Source of the DNA: Axinella damicornis
Lineage: Eukaryota > Porifera > Demospongiae > Axinellida > Axinellidae
Assembly (NCBI GenBank): GCA_963931865.1
Contig: OZ007509.1
Coordinates: 17,722,508-17,786,507, forward strand
Direction: 5' to 3'
Length of the DNA stretch: 64,000 nt
In this document: piece by piece, positions 36,801 to 49,086 of the stretch
Layout of the letters: the number at the start of each line of letters is the position of its first letter
Position numbering within the stretch: the first letter of the stretch is position 1
Translations under genes and position numbers: made by a program
Notes under the pieces: model-generated
What the model saw: the letters and a program-made list of their open reading frames with translations, nothing else
What the model was told of the DNA's origin: nothing
The model's database searches: none

Positions 36801-39716
36801 AAAACTGAGTTTTACTAGTTCTTTCCCGCACGTTCATGCAACTGTTTACATGCGTATCTCCGTTGTGAGGAATGGGACTGTGAGGGCTGAGTACATGTAG
36901 CTGTCAGTCGGGTGAGAATTATTCCTATACTGCAGTACTGTGCACTGTGTGGAGATCACATGTAGCAGTACTGTGCACTGTGTGGTGATCGCATGTACCG
37001 TGCATTTCCTGATGGCATGTGATATCATGTGTTGTGTGTGTGTGTGTGAATGTGATGTACTCTTCCATACTCTTTGTCTGTGAGGTGATGCTTACCTACC
37101 TCTCCACTGAGCCGTGTTGCCAGAAACACGATTGATAACCTCTGCCTCATTGCCCATGCACTGTTCTGAGCTCGGCTGGTCTCCGAATGCTTGGCTGGTC
37201 TCACAACGCGAGGCTGGTCTCCCAACTAGTACTAACACTGTCCTTGTTCTCAGGTTCCCAACTGCAAGATGGGAGGCTGAGCCCAGTAGTGATGCACCGA
37301 TATTCCAATATCTCCTAACTGATCTGATAGTGCAAGTTCTCGTGTTTGTGACCACAAGTACTGTAAGCAGCATGCTATGAATCCGCTCCGACTGAGTAAA
37401 GCTCCCAGATTGGCGAAATCTTCTTCCCTCTACTTGCCATCATATACATGTACTTCACAACAAACACTGCACGATCACAAAGTTATGAAATAAGCATTCA
37501 TTGACTGACTTACATGTATTTATTGATGCCGGTACTCCTCAGAAGGTCAATATCGGCCCAGTACCACTGATTATCGGTGCATCACTTGAGCCCACTATAC
37601 TTAGCCACGATAAGTGATCTGTGTGTGGGCAGCTTGTTGCACCAAGGCAAACAAAGCTACCAGCTCAGTATCCTTGTTCCCAGCTGTATACCAGCTCAGT
37701 GCTTGCAGTGTTTGCCCCCCACTGGAGTGGTAAATTGCTCCAGGGCAACTGTGACCTGGCTCTCTGTACAATGTACACAGCGCCCACAGTGTTTGTATAA
37801 TGGCAAGAAGTAGTGAATATGTTTGTGAATATGCTGCCATTATTCACACCCTCCCCCCCCCCCCCCCCATCCCCCATCTCCCCCAACAGCCCGAAGACAC
37901 GGACCTCGGACAAAAGGTGACCAGCTACTAATTGGACTCACATTATCAATGGTCTATCAGTGTGGCGTGTGCCAGTAACTCGTGTTTCAATCAATCATCT
38001 CTTATTCAGAACAGACAGTTATAGCCTTTTTTGGATCATACAGACCAACATACATGTATATTGTGTGTATATAGTATAGCATTGTCATATTCGATCGGTA
38101 TAAACTGTTGCCTTGGCCACAATATATACGTACACTCTGATATCAGATAGAGTTTCATGGGCCATTACTGGCCCCATCAAGGAATGCCATTGTCCTCCCC
38201 CCAGGCCATTGTCTGCTAGTAATACCGTATGTGCTAATTGTAGGACAATGTCGTGGCCAACGCAAACGTTCTTGGTTTGTCTAGCAGAAATTGCTACATA
38301 CAAATGTCCCACACATCAGCCCATATTAGGTTTCTCTGTGTTTGTGAGTAATATTGAATACCACTGTTTGTTATTGAAATCTTTGTTTCCTTGCAGGCAG
38401 CAGAGAACCACATTGATGTGAGTTGACTGACCTCTGAATGTTGGGTCTGTGTTGAGGTCGTTTAGTCATTATTTGATGTTGCTAAGTGGTTGCTAAGTCT
38501 ACTGTGCTGAATAAACACGCTACACCATCTTGACATAGCCTCGTTCCCAGTCCCACGCCTTGGTACCTTCGCTCTTCTTGCTGTTCTGAGACCACGTACA
38601 CTCACGTTCAATTACTGGTCTTTCTACCCTTGACGTCACTCACGTGAGGAAATGTACCAGGCCCTCCCCGCTTTACCGTACTGCAAGCGATGAAGAGCTG
38701 GGCGATGGCCTGGGAACGAGGGTAATCTTGACATGTGTTACACTACCACAGTGTAGCGTGTAATATCTGGAACACTTCAGTTAGTAGCTGCCTAGGAAAA
38801 CACCGTTTGGATGCCTCATAGCACGGTTCCGCTGGCCAGTTTTCTTGTGCTGCATTCACAGAATTCAACACTAGGGTACAGTGTACAGGGGCGTAGGTTG
38901 TGGAATGAGGTTACATGTACATGTAGGTCAGCCTGGAAATGAGGCTAGAGGCTAGGTCAGCCTGGGAATGTGGCTAGAGGCTAGAGGCTAGGTCAGCCTG
39001 GGAATGTGGCTAGAGGCTAGGTCAGCCTGGGAATGAGGCTAGAGGCTAGGTCAGCCTGGGAATGAGGCTAGAGGCTAGGTCAGCCTGGGAATGAGGCTAG
39101 AGGCTAGGTCAGCCTGGGAATGTGGCTAGAGGCTAGGTCAGCCTGGGAATGAGGCTAGAGGCTAGAGGCTAGGTCAGCCTGGGAATGTGGCTAGAGGCTA
39201 CAGGGTCCCCACAGGGTACAGCTGTAGAATGTAAATGGTCTTGATTGTTTCTCCAGGATGAAGACTGGATCACGGAACACATTGAGCTGGACAAGGTAAG
39301 AGATGTTGTACATGTACCAGTACACCGGGAGTACGGGCATCAGATAACAAGTAGAGCAAGTGTATGCTGTTTGTCTCCTACATGTAACGCAGTCCACAAA
39401 ATAAGCAGAACGTCCAAGTAGAAGGGCACTGGGCTGTAGAGTGTAAAACTGACACTTCTTTCACTGTTTCACTACTGCACTACCTGCTACAGGGTAGCAA
39501 GGGGGGCCTCGGTCTGAGCATCGCAGGTGGTTCTGACAACCCACATGTGGAGGGAGACCCCGGCATCTTTGTCACTAAGATCATCCAGGACACTCCTGCT
39601 GAGAGGGATGGCCGGCTGGTGTAAGTAGACTGACTGCCTCTAGTGGCTACTAGTACGTGGCCATGGGTGTTCAGCTGTGGCATTCTTTTATCAATGGTGT
39701 GACCATGACTCCCTCC

Positions 39717-39751
<35 letters not shown>

Positions 39752-42700
39752 TTCCCATTATTCCCACCTACATGTACCTGTCTTCCCCTCCTTTTCTTCC
39801 CCACCTCCCTCCTTCCCTCCCTCCTCCCTCCCTCCCACCCTCTCTCCTTCCCTCCCTCCTCCCTCCCTCCCTCCCACCCTCTCTCCTTCCTTCCCTCCCC
39901 TCCTCCCCCCTCCCTCCCTTCCCTCCTCCTCCCCCTCCCTCCCTCCCTCCCTCCTCCCCCCCCCCCCCCCCCCTCCCTTCCTCCCTCCCTCCCTCCCTCC
40001 AGGCTTGGGGACCAGGTTGTCTCAGTGAACGGCATCTCTCTGCTGGCAGTGACTCATATGCATGCTGTCCAGGTACTGAAAGACACAGGGAGACGTGTCT
40101 CACTGGTGAGTTGGAAATTGTCATCAAAATGATTACAAGTGGCAATGGCACTCCTGTATAGCACTCCTGTAGAGCAACTGGTAGGACCTTTCAGAATGAT
40201 GTTTCATGCCTCACTTTGTAGTTACTTCAATGGACTCCGATTGTGTCCGCCAGCTTGTACTGTACTTGTAATTACAGCTTGTCCAAAGTAACATACATGT
40301 CCAAGATGTCAAGTACTGCTGATGTCAACCGACATGAGCAATAAGGTTACGTTACAATGAACAATACGTATAATCATGTTGTGTATGAGGCTCGAATGCT
40401 GCGTGCTGGCCTATACAATGGGTATGGCGTATGGAACAAGGTGTCTCACTTGTCAGCTAACTATTGTGGAAGTGTAGCTGTGCATCAGTTGCAGTTCTTA
40501 TTAATGCCCACCTGTGTGAATCGTGTTGCAGGTTGTGCGTCGCAAGAGAGATCGGGTGTGGACACCGGTCTCAGACCACGGCACCATGGAGCGCAGGTTC
40601 AAAGGTACACATACACTTCTCTCCACACACGCCTCTCACCCACACACTCCTCAACCCACATATCGCACATTGACCCTCACATCCCACACATTTGCAGTGG
40701 AACAAGGCAGCCCCGTAGAGCGCTCTTCCTCACCGTCACGCTACATTGAAATCATCCTCGTGAAGAACCAGAAGGGTATGTGATCCACTATACATGTACA
40801 TGTACCAGTATAAGCTAATGAAAGGTTACATTATGAGGGACAAAAGCACAACTACTTTAGACTTTTATGGGTCTACTACATAATTGTACACTGGTGGCTA
40901 GCGACCTAGGGCCTGGAGAAGGCTGAGCCTGTTTAAACCAGGTCCCCTGGGACCAACAGCTTAATGTCCCCTCCAAAGGACAAGAAGGTAAGTAGGGCTG
41001 AGTGCATAGTTGCAATGCCTGGAGCAAGCATTGTGAGCCAAAGATCTACCGCTCTTCTGCCCAGGCAGTACAAAACTAGGGATTTGTTGTCTATTGTAAG
41101 CCCACAGGCAAATCCATTATCACATACCTCTGTCCATTCTACATGTGTTTGTGTTACCATGTCGAAGTTCAAGTTGCTTAGCAACCTGGTTTTGCCAAGG
41201 CTGCTATCCCAATTAGAGCACACTGTAACGTGTTTGTATCCAAACATAAGAGAAACCTCAGAAAACATGTCAAACCAGTAGCTGTCCAGTGTCCACCTGC
41301 CATCCCAACCAGATCACAACCAAAGGGGTGTACTGTGTATGTATCCGAAACTGAAACCTCAGAGGCAATGTTCAACATTGTAGTTACATGTACAATGTAT
41401 GTGTAAACGGGTTCAGAGTACGTGTATACTAATTGTGTGCGTCATGAGCCCCACATTGTACACCCAGTTGGTGCTATGCAAAACTGGTACGATACATTCA
41501 GAGTGTTAGTTAAGACGCACCATACATGTACTTGTTTTTGCATGTGCCCTTCACCGACGGACTGACACCCTCTTTTTCTGTGATTCATAAGGCACTGTTC
41601 CATGCTCTATTGTGTGGATGGTGAACTATTAGTGTATATAGTACTGGTTCCTACTGGTAGCATCCTTCTGTTATAACTCCAATTAACACCCATCTTCCAC
41701 CTCTACAGGGCTGGGTTTCAGCATTGCTGGTGGGCGTGGCAACCAGCACGTGTTGGGTGATGACGGTATATTCCTGACAAAGATCATCCCCGGGGGCCCT
41801 GCTGAGGAGGAAGGGACGCTCTCCGTCGGGGACCGTGTCATCCAGGTGAACTAGAGTACACAATCATGTACATCCTGGAGCTCCTTACTTAAACAGTGCA
41901 GCTAGATACTGTGTTACTAGTGTATGAGGTGTCCTGGTGCAACTTGTACCTGATGTACATGTATGTACCTGTACTTGGGGCAAACTCACTTTCAGAATGA
42001 TGCCCGAGGCTTATTTCACCTCGTGGATACTCCAGCAAACTCTGATTGCGTCCACCAGCTCGTACTTACAGCTAGCCTCGTTCACTGGCTGCTTGTAGCT
42101 TGCAGCTGACCCCAATTAATGCACACTTATGTGTCATCGTGCACATGTACTGCCAACGACAGCCGAAGTTAGCGATTGTGGCCAACAAAAGCACGCATAA
42201 ATTTCAACGCCAAGCTTTGTTTCAGTGCAACTATTATGTGTTGAGTCAGTGCACACCGCACAGTGGTAATTCGACAATGGTAATCTGAACGGTTTGCTGA
42301 AGCATTGGTTATCTGTGCAGAACATCTTTTACCCTCCCAGAGTGGGACAACTGGTGACCCCACGTTGCATCTGTAGTCTAGCTCTCCCATACCCTAATAC
42401 GTACGTTTGAGTACCAAGGAATCTTAACCGTAGAGTGATGATCTCACCTCTATTGGTTACCCTCCTCACCACATACTGTACCACCAATGGTAACCGTTCC
42501 TGGTCAGAATCTCTCCATGTCCTCCACGGAGCCTAGGAATTGATTTGTTCTGCTTTCCCACTCCTTCCAGGTGAACGGCCAGTCCATGGTTGACGTGACA
42601 CATGACGAGGCAGTGAATATCCTGAAGGCGACAGAGGACAGCGTCGTGCTGCGCGTGGAGAAGAACGCCATCGCTCATACCGGATCTCCCGCCAGTCCTG

Positions 42701-45700
42701 ATGAGGAGGTACATTTGTGTATGTATACACGTACGCATGTACGAGAGTAGCGTAGGGAACACGGAACTAGCCATACGTACTCAGTAATGACGATGTTATG
42801 AACCGTGGCACTCCCCTGCCAATCTTGTATCTGGTCATGTGCTGTACCTTCCATCTGCCCGCCTCAATGTGATTGCAGACAGCAATACAGCACCACACCA
42901 CTAGCTCGCCAGAGCGGCAAGCACCTGTGATTGTTTTGATATGAAAGCCATTGCAGTGGCAGTCCTCTCAAAGATGGAATTGAGAGTTACATGTGCTGTA
43001 TTGAGTCCACTACGTCACTGTCGTACTGCTCTCCCTCACCCCCAGATTCAGACTGACATTCCACCATATGTCCAGCGTACCGTGGAACTGAACCGTCCCG
43101 AGGGGACTGGGCTGGGCTTCAACATCATTGGAGGGGAGGGGGACACTGGAATCTTCATCTCATACATCTCTCCTGGTAGCATCTCCGACAAGTCTGAGAA
43201 GCTGGTACCTGGGGACCTGATTGTGGAGGTACGTGTGTATGCTTGTGTGTAGTCCGGGATGCTGGTACCTGGGGACCTGATTGTGGAGGTACGTGTGTAT
43301 GCTTGTGTGTAGTCCGGGAAGCTAGTGCCCGGGGACCTGATTGTGGAGGTACGTGTGTATGTGTGTGTGTGTACACTCATATGACATTGTACATGTACAT
43401 GTATGTATGCGTGTGGGTCAAAGGAAGAACTTCTGCTCCAATGGTTCAACAGTCCCCTCTCCTCCCTCTTTCTTCCCCCCCCCCCCCCCCCCCCCTCCCT
43501 CTTCCCTCCTGCTTTCTATCCCCTCCCTCTCTCCCCACCTCCCTCCCTCTTCCCTCCTGCTTCTATCCCCTCCCTCTCTCCCCACCCCCCCACCCCCTCC
43601 ACTTCTATCCCCTCCCTCTCTCCCGCTCCCTCTTCCCTCCCCCCCTCTGACTTCTATCCCCTCCTTCTCTCCCACCTCCCCCTTCCATTCCTGTCCCCGC
43701 TCCCCCCTTTTCCGTTCCTCCACCTCAGGTGAACAGTGAGAATGTCCAGGAGATGACACACGAGGAAGCAGCTGCGTGCCTGAAGGGGGCGGGGACAGAG
43801 GTCTCCTTGCTGGTGGAGTACCATCCAAAGGAATTTAAGGAGTTCCAGCAGAAGCTGCAGAAACTTCAGGTGTGTAGTGCAGTTCACTAAACCCGCATTG
43901 TGCTTCCAAGCTAGTGTACTTTATGGAACTGTTGGTCTTCCCTCCTCAGGAGACTCAGCAGCAGATGGCAGTGGCAGCATCTCCTGCCAAGTTATTCGAC
44001 TCCTCCGACATGACACCCGAGCCTGCAAAGAAGCTCTATGTCAGGTATGCACTTATGGCACACACACACATATGTATACACCTGCCTACATAGAAGCTTG
44101 AATTAATTTCACACATATGTATGTTTATTCCATTATACACGCTCTTCCTCCCTCCCCATACACACACTCACAGAGCTCTGTTTGACTACGACTCCAGCAA
44201 GGACGATGACCGTCCCTCCCAAGGACTCACCTTCAAGCACGGTGACATCCTCCACATCCTGAATGGCAGCAATGACGAGTGGTGGCAGGCGGCCCTGGTG
44301 GGGAGCCATGCCGATGACGGCCCACAAGGACTCGTCCCCAGCAAAAAGAGGTGTGTGGCTGCTATGCATATATCATGAACTTTGCATGGGCTTCCACCAA
44401 CTTGATATTGGATCATCCAATATTAATTGTCATATGTACACATCACTGGAAAATATACGCCACTGTCAAAGTTGCTACTGCCACCCTCTGTTTTCCTCAC
44501 TCCCTCTCTACACTCCCTCCTTTCTCCATCACTCCTTTTCTTTCCCTCTCTCCCTCCTTCCTTTCTCCCTCCCTCCCTCCCTCTCTTCCTCCCTCACCTA
44601 GGATTGAGCGTCGCTCAAAGGCCAATACGAAGAGTGTGAAGTTTACACGGTCTGACTCCACCACAGAGAAGGAAAAGGAGAGGGTGCGTGGACATTCAGC
44701 TCTGTTTGTCTTTCTACCACCTTTGACTGCTGGTGTTGAGGAGTTGTTTAACCTCACTCACTTCCCCTCCCCTAATCCTTTGTCCTCCCTACTTCCCTCC
44801 TCCTCCTTTTCCTCCACATGCACGTCTGCAACCTCCTCTCTCTCCTCCCCCTTCCCCTTCCAGAAACTCTCTGCCTCTGAGAAGCGAGGTGCCAGGAGCA
44901 GCTTCAAGCTCTCACGCAAGCTCCCTTTCATTAAGAAGAGGGAGGCTTCTCCTGCTGATGGATCCGATGAACCAAAAGGTGGGGGAATGCAGCATATACA
45001 ATGTACAATGTACATGTAGGCCAGGCAGTATTACTGTTTCCATAGTAATTACTGGTGGGCTTTGTTAGGAATTTCAGTCAATTTAACTGTTGCTTGTTGT
45101 TGATGACACTATTTATAAATTTTATGCCCACTGCAGAAGAGGAGCATATTCCGACCTACGAACCTGTCAACCTGGAACCAAGTAAGTATGACCTCGGCAG
45201 TGGATTACATGATAAGATGTATGGTGTACTGGTTGGTACATGTAGGTCACATGGCACTACAACCCAATTAGTGCACATCATTTATATGTATAATGTGATC
45301 CTGGTATATACCGGTAATTACCATCGTGTTCATTACTGTAACATTGTCTGTCACATGTACAATTATGTGTAAATGCATTGTGGCAGTGTCACCTACATGT
45401 AACACTGCTGGAACAGATTCACTGATCACATGGTCACTGTTCCCTCTCCTTTCCCTCTCCTTGTTCCGCCCTTACCCTCCTGTACCGTTCTTCCTTCCCT
45501 CCTCTCAGGGGGCTATGCTCGTCCTGTGATCATCCTTGGACCTCTTAAAGAGGACATGAACGACATGCTGGTACAGGAGTTCCCCGACAAATTTGCAGGA
45601 TGTGTACCACGTAAGTATATTGGCACATGAATATTGAATATGCATTGCAACTCTGTGTGCCTGATGTGGTAGTTGCCAGGCCATTAAATTTTATCCTCCT

Positions 45701-46822
45701 ACATGCACAGTACAAATATAGCTTTGAAATCAGACTGGGTAGGATGCAAATGACTGGGAATGACTGGGAATGTACTGTAGGAATGGGAATGAGGCTGGAT
45801 TGGAATGGGAACCAGGTTGGGTTGGAATGAAAATTAGGCTGGGGAATGGGAGGAACGATGCTGGGTTGGAATGGAAATGGGGCTAAGTTGGGTGGTGAGC
45901 TGTGAGACTATAGCAGCAATACCTCTCCTCTGCAGACACGACGCGTGAGCCTCGTGATGGAGAGTTGGATGGGAGAGACTACCACTTTGTTGCCAGTGTG
46001 GAACAGATGGAGAGGGACATCCAGGCCCACCTGTTCATCGAGGCAGGAAGGTACAAGGACAACCTCTATGGCACCAGCATCAAGGCCGTGCAGGAGGTGG
46101 CCAATATGGTGAGAGAGTATGTCTGTCCATCTATCTGTCTGGCACACCGTTTCATTATATCTGCAATGTACAACTTTCGTTAATATATACCGTTTTGATG
46201 ATTGCTTGTTTCTACGTGCAGGGCAAGCACTGCATTCTGGGTGTGAGCGGGTATGCGATCCGCCGACTCCAAATGGCCGATCTCCACCCTATTGCCATTT
46301 GCATCAGACCCTCCAGTGCTGAGGTCATCCAGTAAGTGGTGATGTACATGTAGCTGACGTACTCTGCTACTCGTGTACTAGTGTGTTGAAAGTTGGTCCC
46401 CTTCCAGTTGCATAATCACTCATAGAAGGGTGGGTGGAGGGGGGGGGGGGGGTTGTTGAGAGAGCGTGGAGTGTTTTGAACATGATCACTCTAAAAGTAG
46501 AGATGGTGTTTGTGAAGTTGAACTACTCGTCCCCATGAACTCAAGATTATCATACAGTAGCTTGAAGGGATGGAAAATGGTACGATCTTTGCTCTCTCCC
46601 TCAGGGCTGCCCAGCCCAGAAACACAGAGGAACAGTGCAAACAGATCTTCGAGAAGGGGTCCAGGATTGAGCAGGAATTTGCAGAGTACTTTACTGGTGA
46701 GGGGGGAGCACTTACCAACTGGTGCAGCTTGTAGCTTGACATCTTGTTAGTAGAGACCAAAATATGTGTGGTACTGTCACTTATCTGCACACCTCCCACT
46801 CACACACCTCCCTCACTCATAC

Positions 46823-46857
<35 letters not shown>

Positions 46858-46997
46858 ACTCCTTCCTGCTCGCCTCTCACTTACGTAAAGCTGTTGTGGA
46901 AGGTGACTCACTTGAAGACATCTACAACCGGGCTAAGGACGTCATCCACGAGCAGTCAGGGAGCTACATCTGGGTGCCCTCAAACAAGCCACTCTAA
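30825..46997 (+). CDS. DLG1: Discs-large MAGUK scaffold protein, complete (24 exons)
   Basis: Orthologue of the animal Discs-large family (DLG1-4), membrane-associated scaffolds at cell junctions and synapses. Exons: 30825-30843, 32194-32325, 34688-34848, 37890-37916, 38397-38417, 39257-39295, 39493-39620, 40003-40105, 40532-40604, 40698-40775, 41709-41845, 42571-42708, 43046-43228, 43729-43869, 43950-44044, 44174-44350, 44602-44683, 44864-44978, 45137-45181, 45509-45610, 45936-46108, 46222-46331, 46605-46696, 46891-46997; total 2478 nt, 825 aa, all phases consistent. Domains: L27 at about residues 5-60 (starts MPVRKQ like bilaterian L27-form DLG), PDZ1 about 128-216 (GLGL loop), PDZ2 about 249-339 (GLGF), PDZ3 about 361-446 (GLGF), SH3 about 490-550 (ALFDYD, DEWWQA), a basic Ser/Thr-rich hook, and the GK-like domain from about 632 to the end. 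The GK nucleotide P-loop is replaced by GPLKEDMND, so it should bind peptides rather than GMP, as in other MAGUKs. It ends [13 protein letters not shown]. The linker between L27 and PDZ1 is shorter than in vertebrates and made of tiny exons (27, 21 and 39 nt). Confidence 0.96.
31443..31856. mobile_element. Long TAGCC-family element (414 bp), perfect 9-bp TSD
   Basis: It lies in Discs-large intron 1. The inverted ends run for about 110 bp each (through GCGTTGACAATaATACACGG and GGAAGGCCTGGTAT). Exact flanks CCAATAGTC at 31434-31442 and 31857-31865. The interior is about 190 bp of GC-rich sequence without a recognisable ORF. Confidence 0.85.
31915..32113. repeat. CCAAT-rich minisatellite in Discs-large intron 1
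   Basis: Degenerate 25-30 bp units of TCTGATTGGACAAGCCTTAG place at least seven ATTGG (inverted CCAAT) pentamers within 200 bp, plus an ATTAG variant. It lies just upstream of exon 2. Confidence 0.75.
32760..33056. repeat. Degenerate tandem repeat, about 30-bp unit
   Basis: Units such as GAACATTTGAGGGGGCGTGC followed by CCAAGGGT recur about ten times in Discs-large intron 2. Reverse-strand frames through it (GTPPQM-type peptides) are artefacts. Confidence 0.75.
34863..34957. mobile_element. TAGCC-related hairpin with decayed ends
   Basis: CTTATTCCCAGTCCTTC and GAAGGACTGGGAATGAGAA surround an inner TCGCTTATACTGTAAGCGA stem. It starts about 15 bp after exon 3 of Discs-large. The outermost TAGCC bases are lost. 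Confidence 0.5.
38536..38724. mobile_element. TAGCC-family element (189 bp), perfect 9-bp TSD
   Basis: Ends TAGCCTCGTTCCCAG and CTGGGAACGAGGGTA are flanked by exact ATCTTGACA copies at 38527-38535 and 38725-38733. It lies in Discs-large intron 5. Confidence 0.8.
38921..39205. repeat. Minisatellite built from a TAGCC-family end
   Basis: About nine units of 29-37 bp, each with CAGCCTGGGAATGAGGCTAG followed by AGGCTAGGT, in Discs-large intron 5, ending about 50 bp before exon 6. The core equals the right terminus of the mobile palindromes. Confidence 0.85.
39715..40002. repeat. Poly-C and CCT tract ahead of Discs-large exon 8
   Basis: A run of about 35 C followed by roughly 200 bp of CCTCCCT repeats that run directly into the AG acceptor of exon 8 (exon start 40003). 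Such strong strand asymmetry may be both polypyrimidine tract and unstable DNA. Frames through it are artefacts. Confidence 0.85.
40911..41100 (+). repeat. Dispersed element with core TTAATGTCCCCTCCAAAGGA
   Basis: GGTCCCCTGGGACCAACAGC, then the core at 40961-40980, then AAGGTAAGTAGGGCTGA. The same order occurs inverted near 53000-53100. It lies in Discs-large intron 10. Class of element unknown. Confidence 0.5.
43191..43360 (+). repeat. Triplicated 60-bp unit carrying the exon 13 splice donor
   Basis: The units begin at 43201, 43261 and 43321, exactly 60 bp apart. Each contains GGGGACCTGATTGTGGAG followed by GTACGTGTGTATG, that is the end of PDZ3 exon 13 and its donor. Units 1 and 2 are almost identical; unit 3 differs at a few positions. 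Reading past the first donor meets TAG after eight codons, so use of donors 2 or 3 would truncate the protein in PDZ3. Confidence 0.9.
43440..43728. repeat. CCTCTCTC pyrimidine tract ahead of Discs-large exon 14
   Basis: An 18-C run and four or five units containing TTCTATCCCCTCCCTCTCTC precede the acceptor at 43728. Low complexity and not coding. Confidence 0.8.
46824..46858. repeat. Poly-C run in the last Discs-large intron
   Basis: A homopolymer of about 32 C lies 33 bp upstream of the final exon (46891). Confidence 0.9.
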
Positions 46998-49086
46998 ACC
47001 TTTGCACCCTGCATATGCTGTAGAAACAACAAACAAAAAACAAAGCACCCTTCTGATATATTTTCTAATCTATGTACATTGCTATGCTATATGCGGACAT
47101 ACTAATAGTGAATACTATGAGGTGTCGGTTTTAAGATGTTGCAGTATGTAGCTAGGGTATTTCAAATGTACACACACACAGTTACAAACGCGTTCTTGTT
47201 GGAAATTGTTGTACTCTTGTATGTAGCCACTGGTGAGATTTTGGCTAGATTTTTACAAACATGGTCTTCTGAGCAAGAGGAGAGTTAGCCTCGTTCCTTC
47301 CGAGAACAAGGCTAGAGGAGAGTTGGTTCCCCTCTCTAAGTATGAGTGTGAAAGCAGGCTTGCATCTTCATGATTACAACTGGTTCCCCTTTCAACCCGA
47401 TAGCGCCCGTATGCGCCCGAATTTTTCACGTGCTAAAACCCCGAGAGCGCCCGTATGCGCCCGAAACTGGATTCCGGCTATTTATCGCCATAGCTACGCG
47501 ATCGGACTTTGGATAAGTGATTTACGTGTCACAGGAAGTCGAGCAAAGCATAATTAGCTGTGGCTTTCCATAGGGACTTTCCCCACAAATCGCGTTAGAA
47601 GTTTACTTGTCGATCGACGTGCACTTAGTGACGGCTATTACAGCTTATATCCTACGAGCAAGTTGTTGTATCGAGTTTGTACTAGCCAGTTAGCTCACCC
47701 ACACTGGTAACCTACCGTTGCTGGGCCAGTCAGCCAACCTCTGCCGTGGTTTTGCCGTCATTCTCGGGAGCTCAGCGACAACCCGCGTTTCCACCGTTGT
47801 GTCTTTCCCAGGCCTCACTGTCAAGTCGCGGGACTACTTCAGGAACGAAGCAGGTTTGTTTTCAAGCCAAATAAGTATAACTATCAATACCTGAACTCAG
47901 CTATTTTACAAGATACAATGCCAATGAATCGATACAACACAAAAATCGCCATTTTTCATTAGCGTTTGTGTAGCCACGCGATTGATTTCTGCGCATGCGC
48001 CTCGGGGTCAAAGGGTAGTGATGGTATTGTCTCAGACCCCATTCCGGGTCTGGCCAAGAGACTGGAATGCAGTTCAAGTATGTGCTACATAAAATCCACA
48101 AGCTATACAATTTTGCAAGTGCTGCTGCACTTCAATAACATTCAAAGTGGTGAAGATTGCTGCCTGTACTCATATTGAAGCTGTAATTCTCTTCTGAGTA
48201 CATCTTCTCATAGGAGTCGTAGCTATAGCTAGCTGGCTATATAGCTAATGTGAGTTGCTGTTGTGATCACGGCATGCAGGTGTATAAGTCATTTTGCTAG
48301 CCATATGTGTTTACTGTATAGAGACAGTCTATACCGTTCTGGACACAAGCAGTTGGAATGTCTCAACTATACACAGTCCTTCGTATTGATCCTTCAGCCG
48401 GATCAAGGCAAGAAAAAACACAAGCTATAGCATAAATTATACGTATGGGTCAGGATTTTATAATGACACTCATAACCAATTGAGCCAAAAGATCTTTGAA
48501 ATATGCATCTTGCTGCTGACATTGTGAAGAAGTATGGTTCATGCAGCCTATTCGCTATATAAGTGATACTGAGCGGAGAATCTATCTTCACATTATAATA
48601 TTATTACTGTTGTTATAGCTACTGTTGAAGAGAGAATTCCAAGATAAGGGAGTTCTTGGCTAAACATGCATGGAGACCTCACAAGGTTTGATTAGTGTGT
48701 ACAATCCCCGCAAGGTTTGATTAGTGTGTATAATCCCCGCACCTGACAGGGTGGCGATGTTCCACTTTATTTGATGTGTTCACATAATCATTGATGTCAT
48801 GCCACCTGATTGAAGTCTGTCCATGGATATATAACTGGATTTGACTGAGCTTGACCTGAGAGTAGCTAACCATACTCGAAGGGAAGATCAGTTACAGGGA
48901 CAGAGTTGTTGACTGATCATGAGACCATAGCTACATCGATATCGTTGGTCACAAAGAATTATTAATAATTATACGAACCTACAAAAAAGGAAAACATAGC
49001 TACAAGAATATATGAGGGTGTGCAGTATGTTTTGACTAGCAAAAGGGATAGGAGTCAAAAATAATCAGGTGCATCTTGGAGTCATC
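46998..49086. other. Gap between convergent Discs-large and kelch-kinase genes
   Basis: No coding exon recognised. It contains the 29-bp mobile palindrome at 47286, a short direct repeat of GCGCCCGTATGCGCCCGAA at about 47403 and 47448, and a 31-bp tandem pair containing AAGGTTTGATTAGTGTGTA at 48672-48735. The 3' untranslated regions of both genes must lie here. Confidence 0.6.
47286..47314. mobile_element. 29-bp TAGCC-family palindrome, perfect 9-bp TSD
   Basis: The element is almost only the two ends, TAGCCTCGTTCC and GAACAAGGCTA. The flanks GAGGAGAGT at 47277-47285 and 47315-47323 are identical. It lies about 290 bp beyond the Discs-large stop codon. Confidence 0.7.

Noticed and set aside
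39657..40161. Proline-, leucine- or glycine-rich frames of up to 151 aa.
   Set aside because: They run through the poly-C/CCT tract in front of Discs-large exon 8; only 40003-40105 is coding.
43048..43449. 133-aa minus-strand frame with repeated SGPQVPAS peptides.
   Set aside because: It is the complement of the 60-bp triplication at the exon 13 donor.
45774..45900. GGAATGGGAATGAGGCTGG repeats taken at first as another mobile palindrome.
   Set aside because: No inverted partner or target duplication; it is a loose tandem repeat in Discs-large intron 20, also present in the 56770 duplicate.
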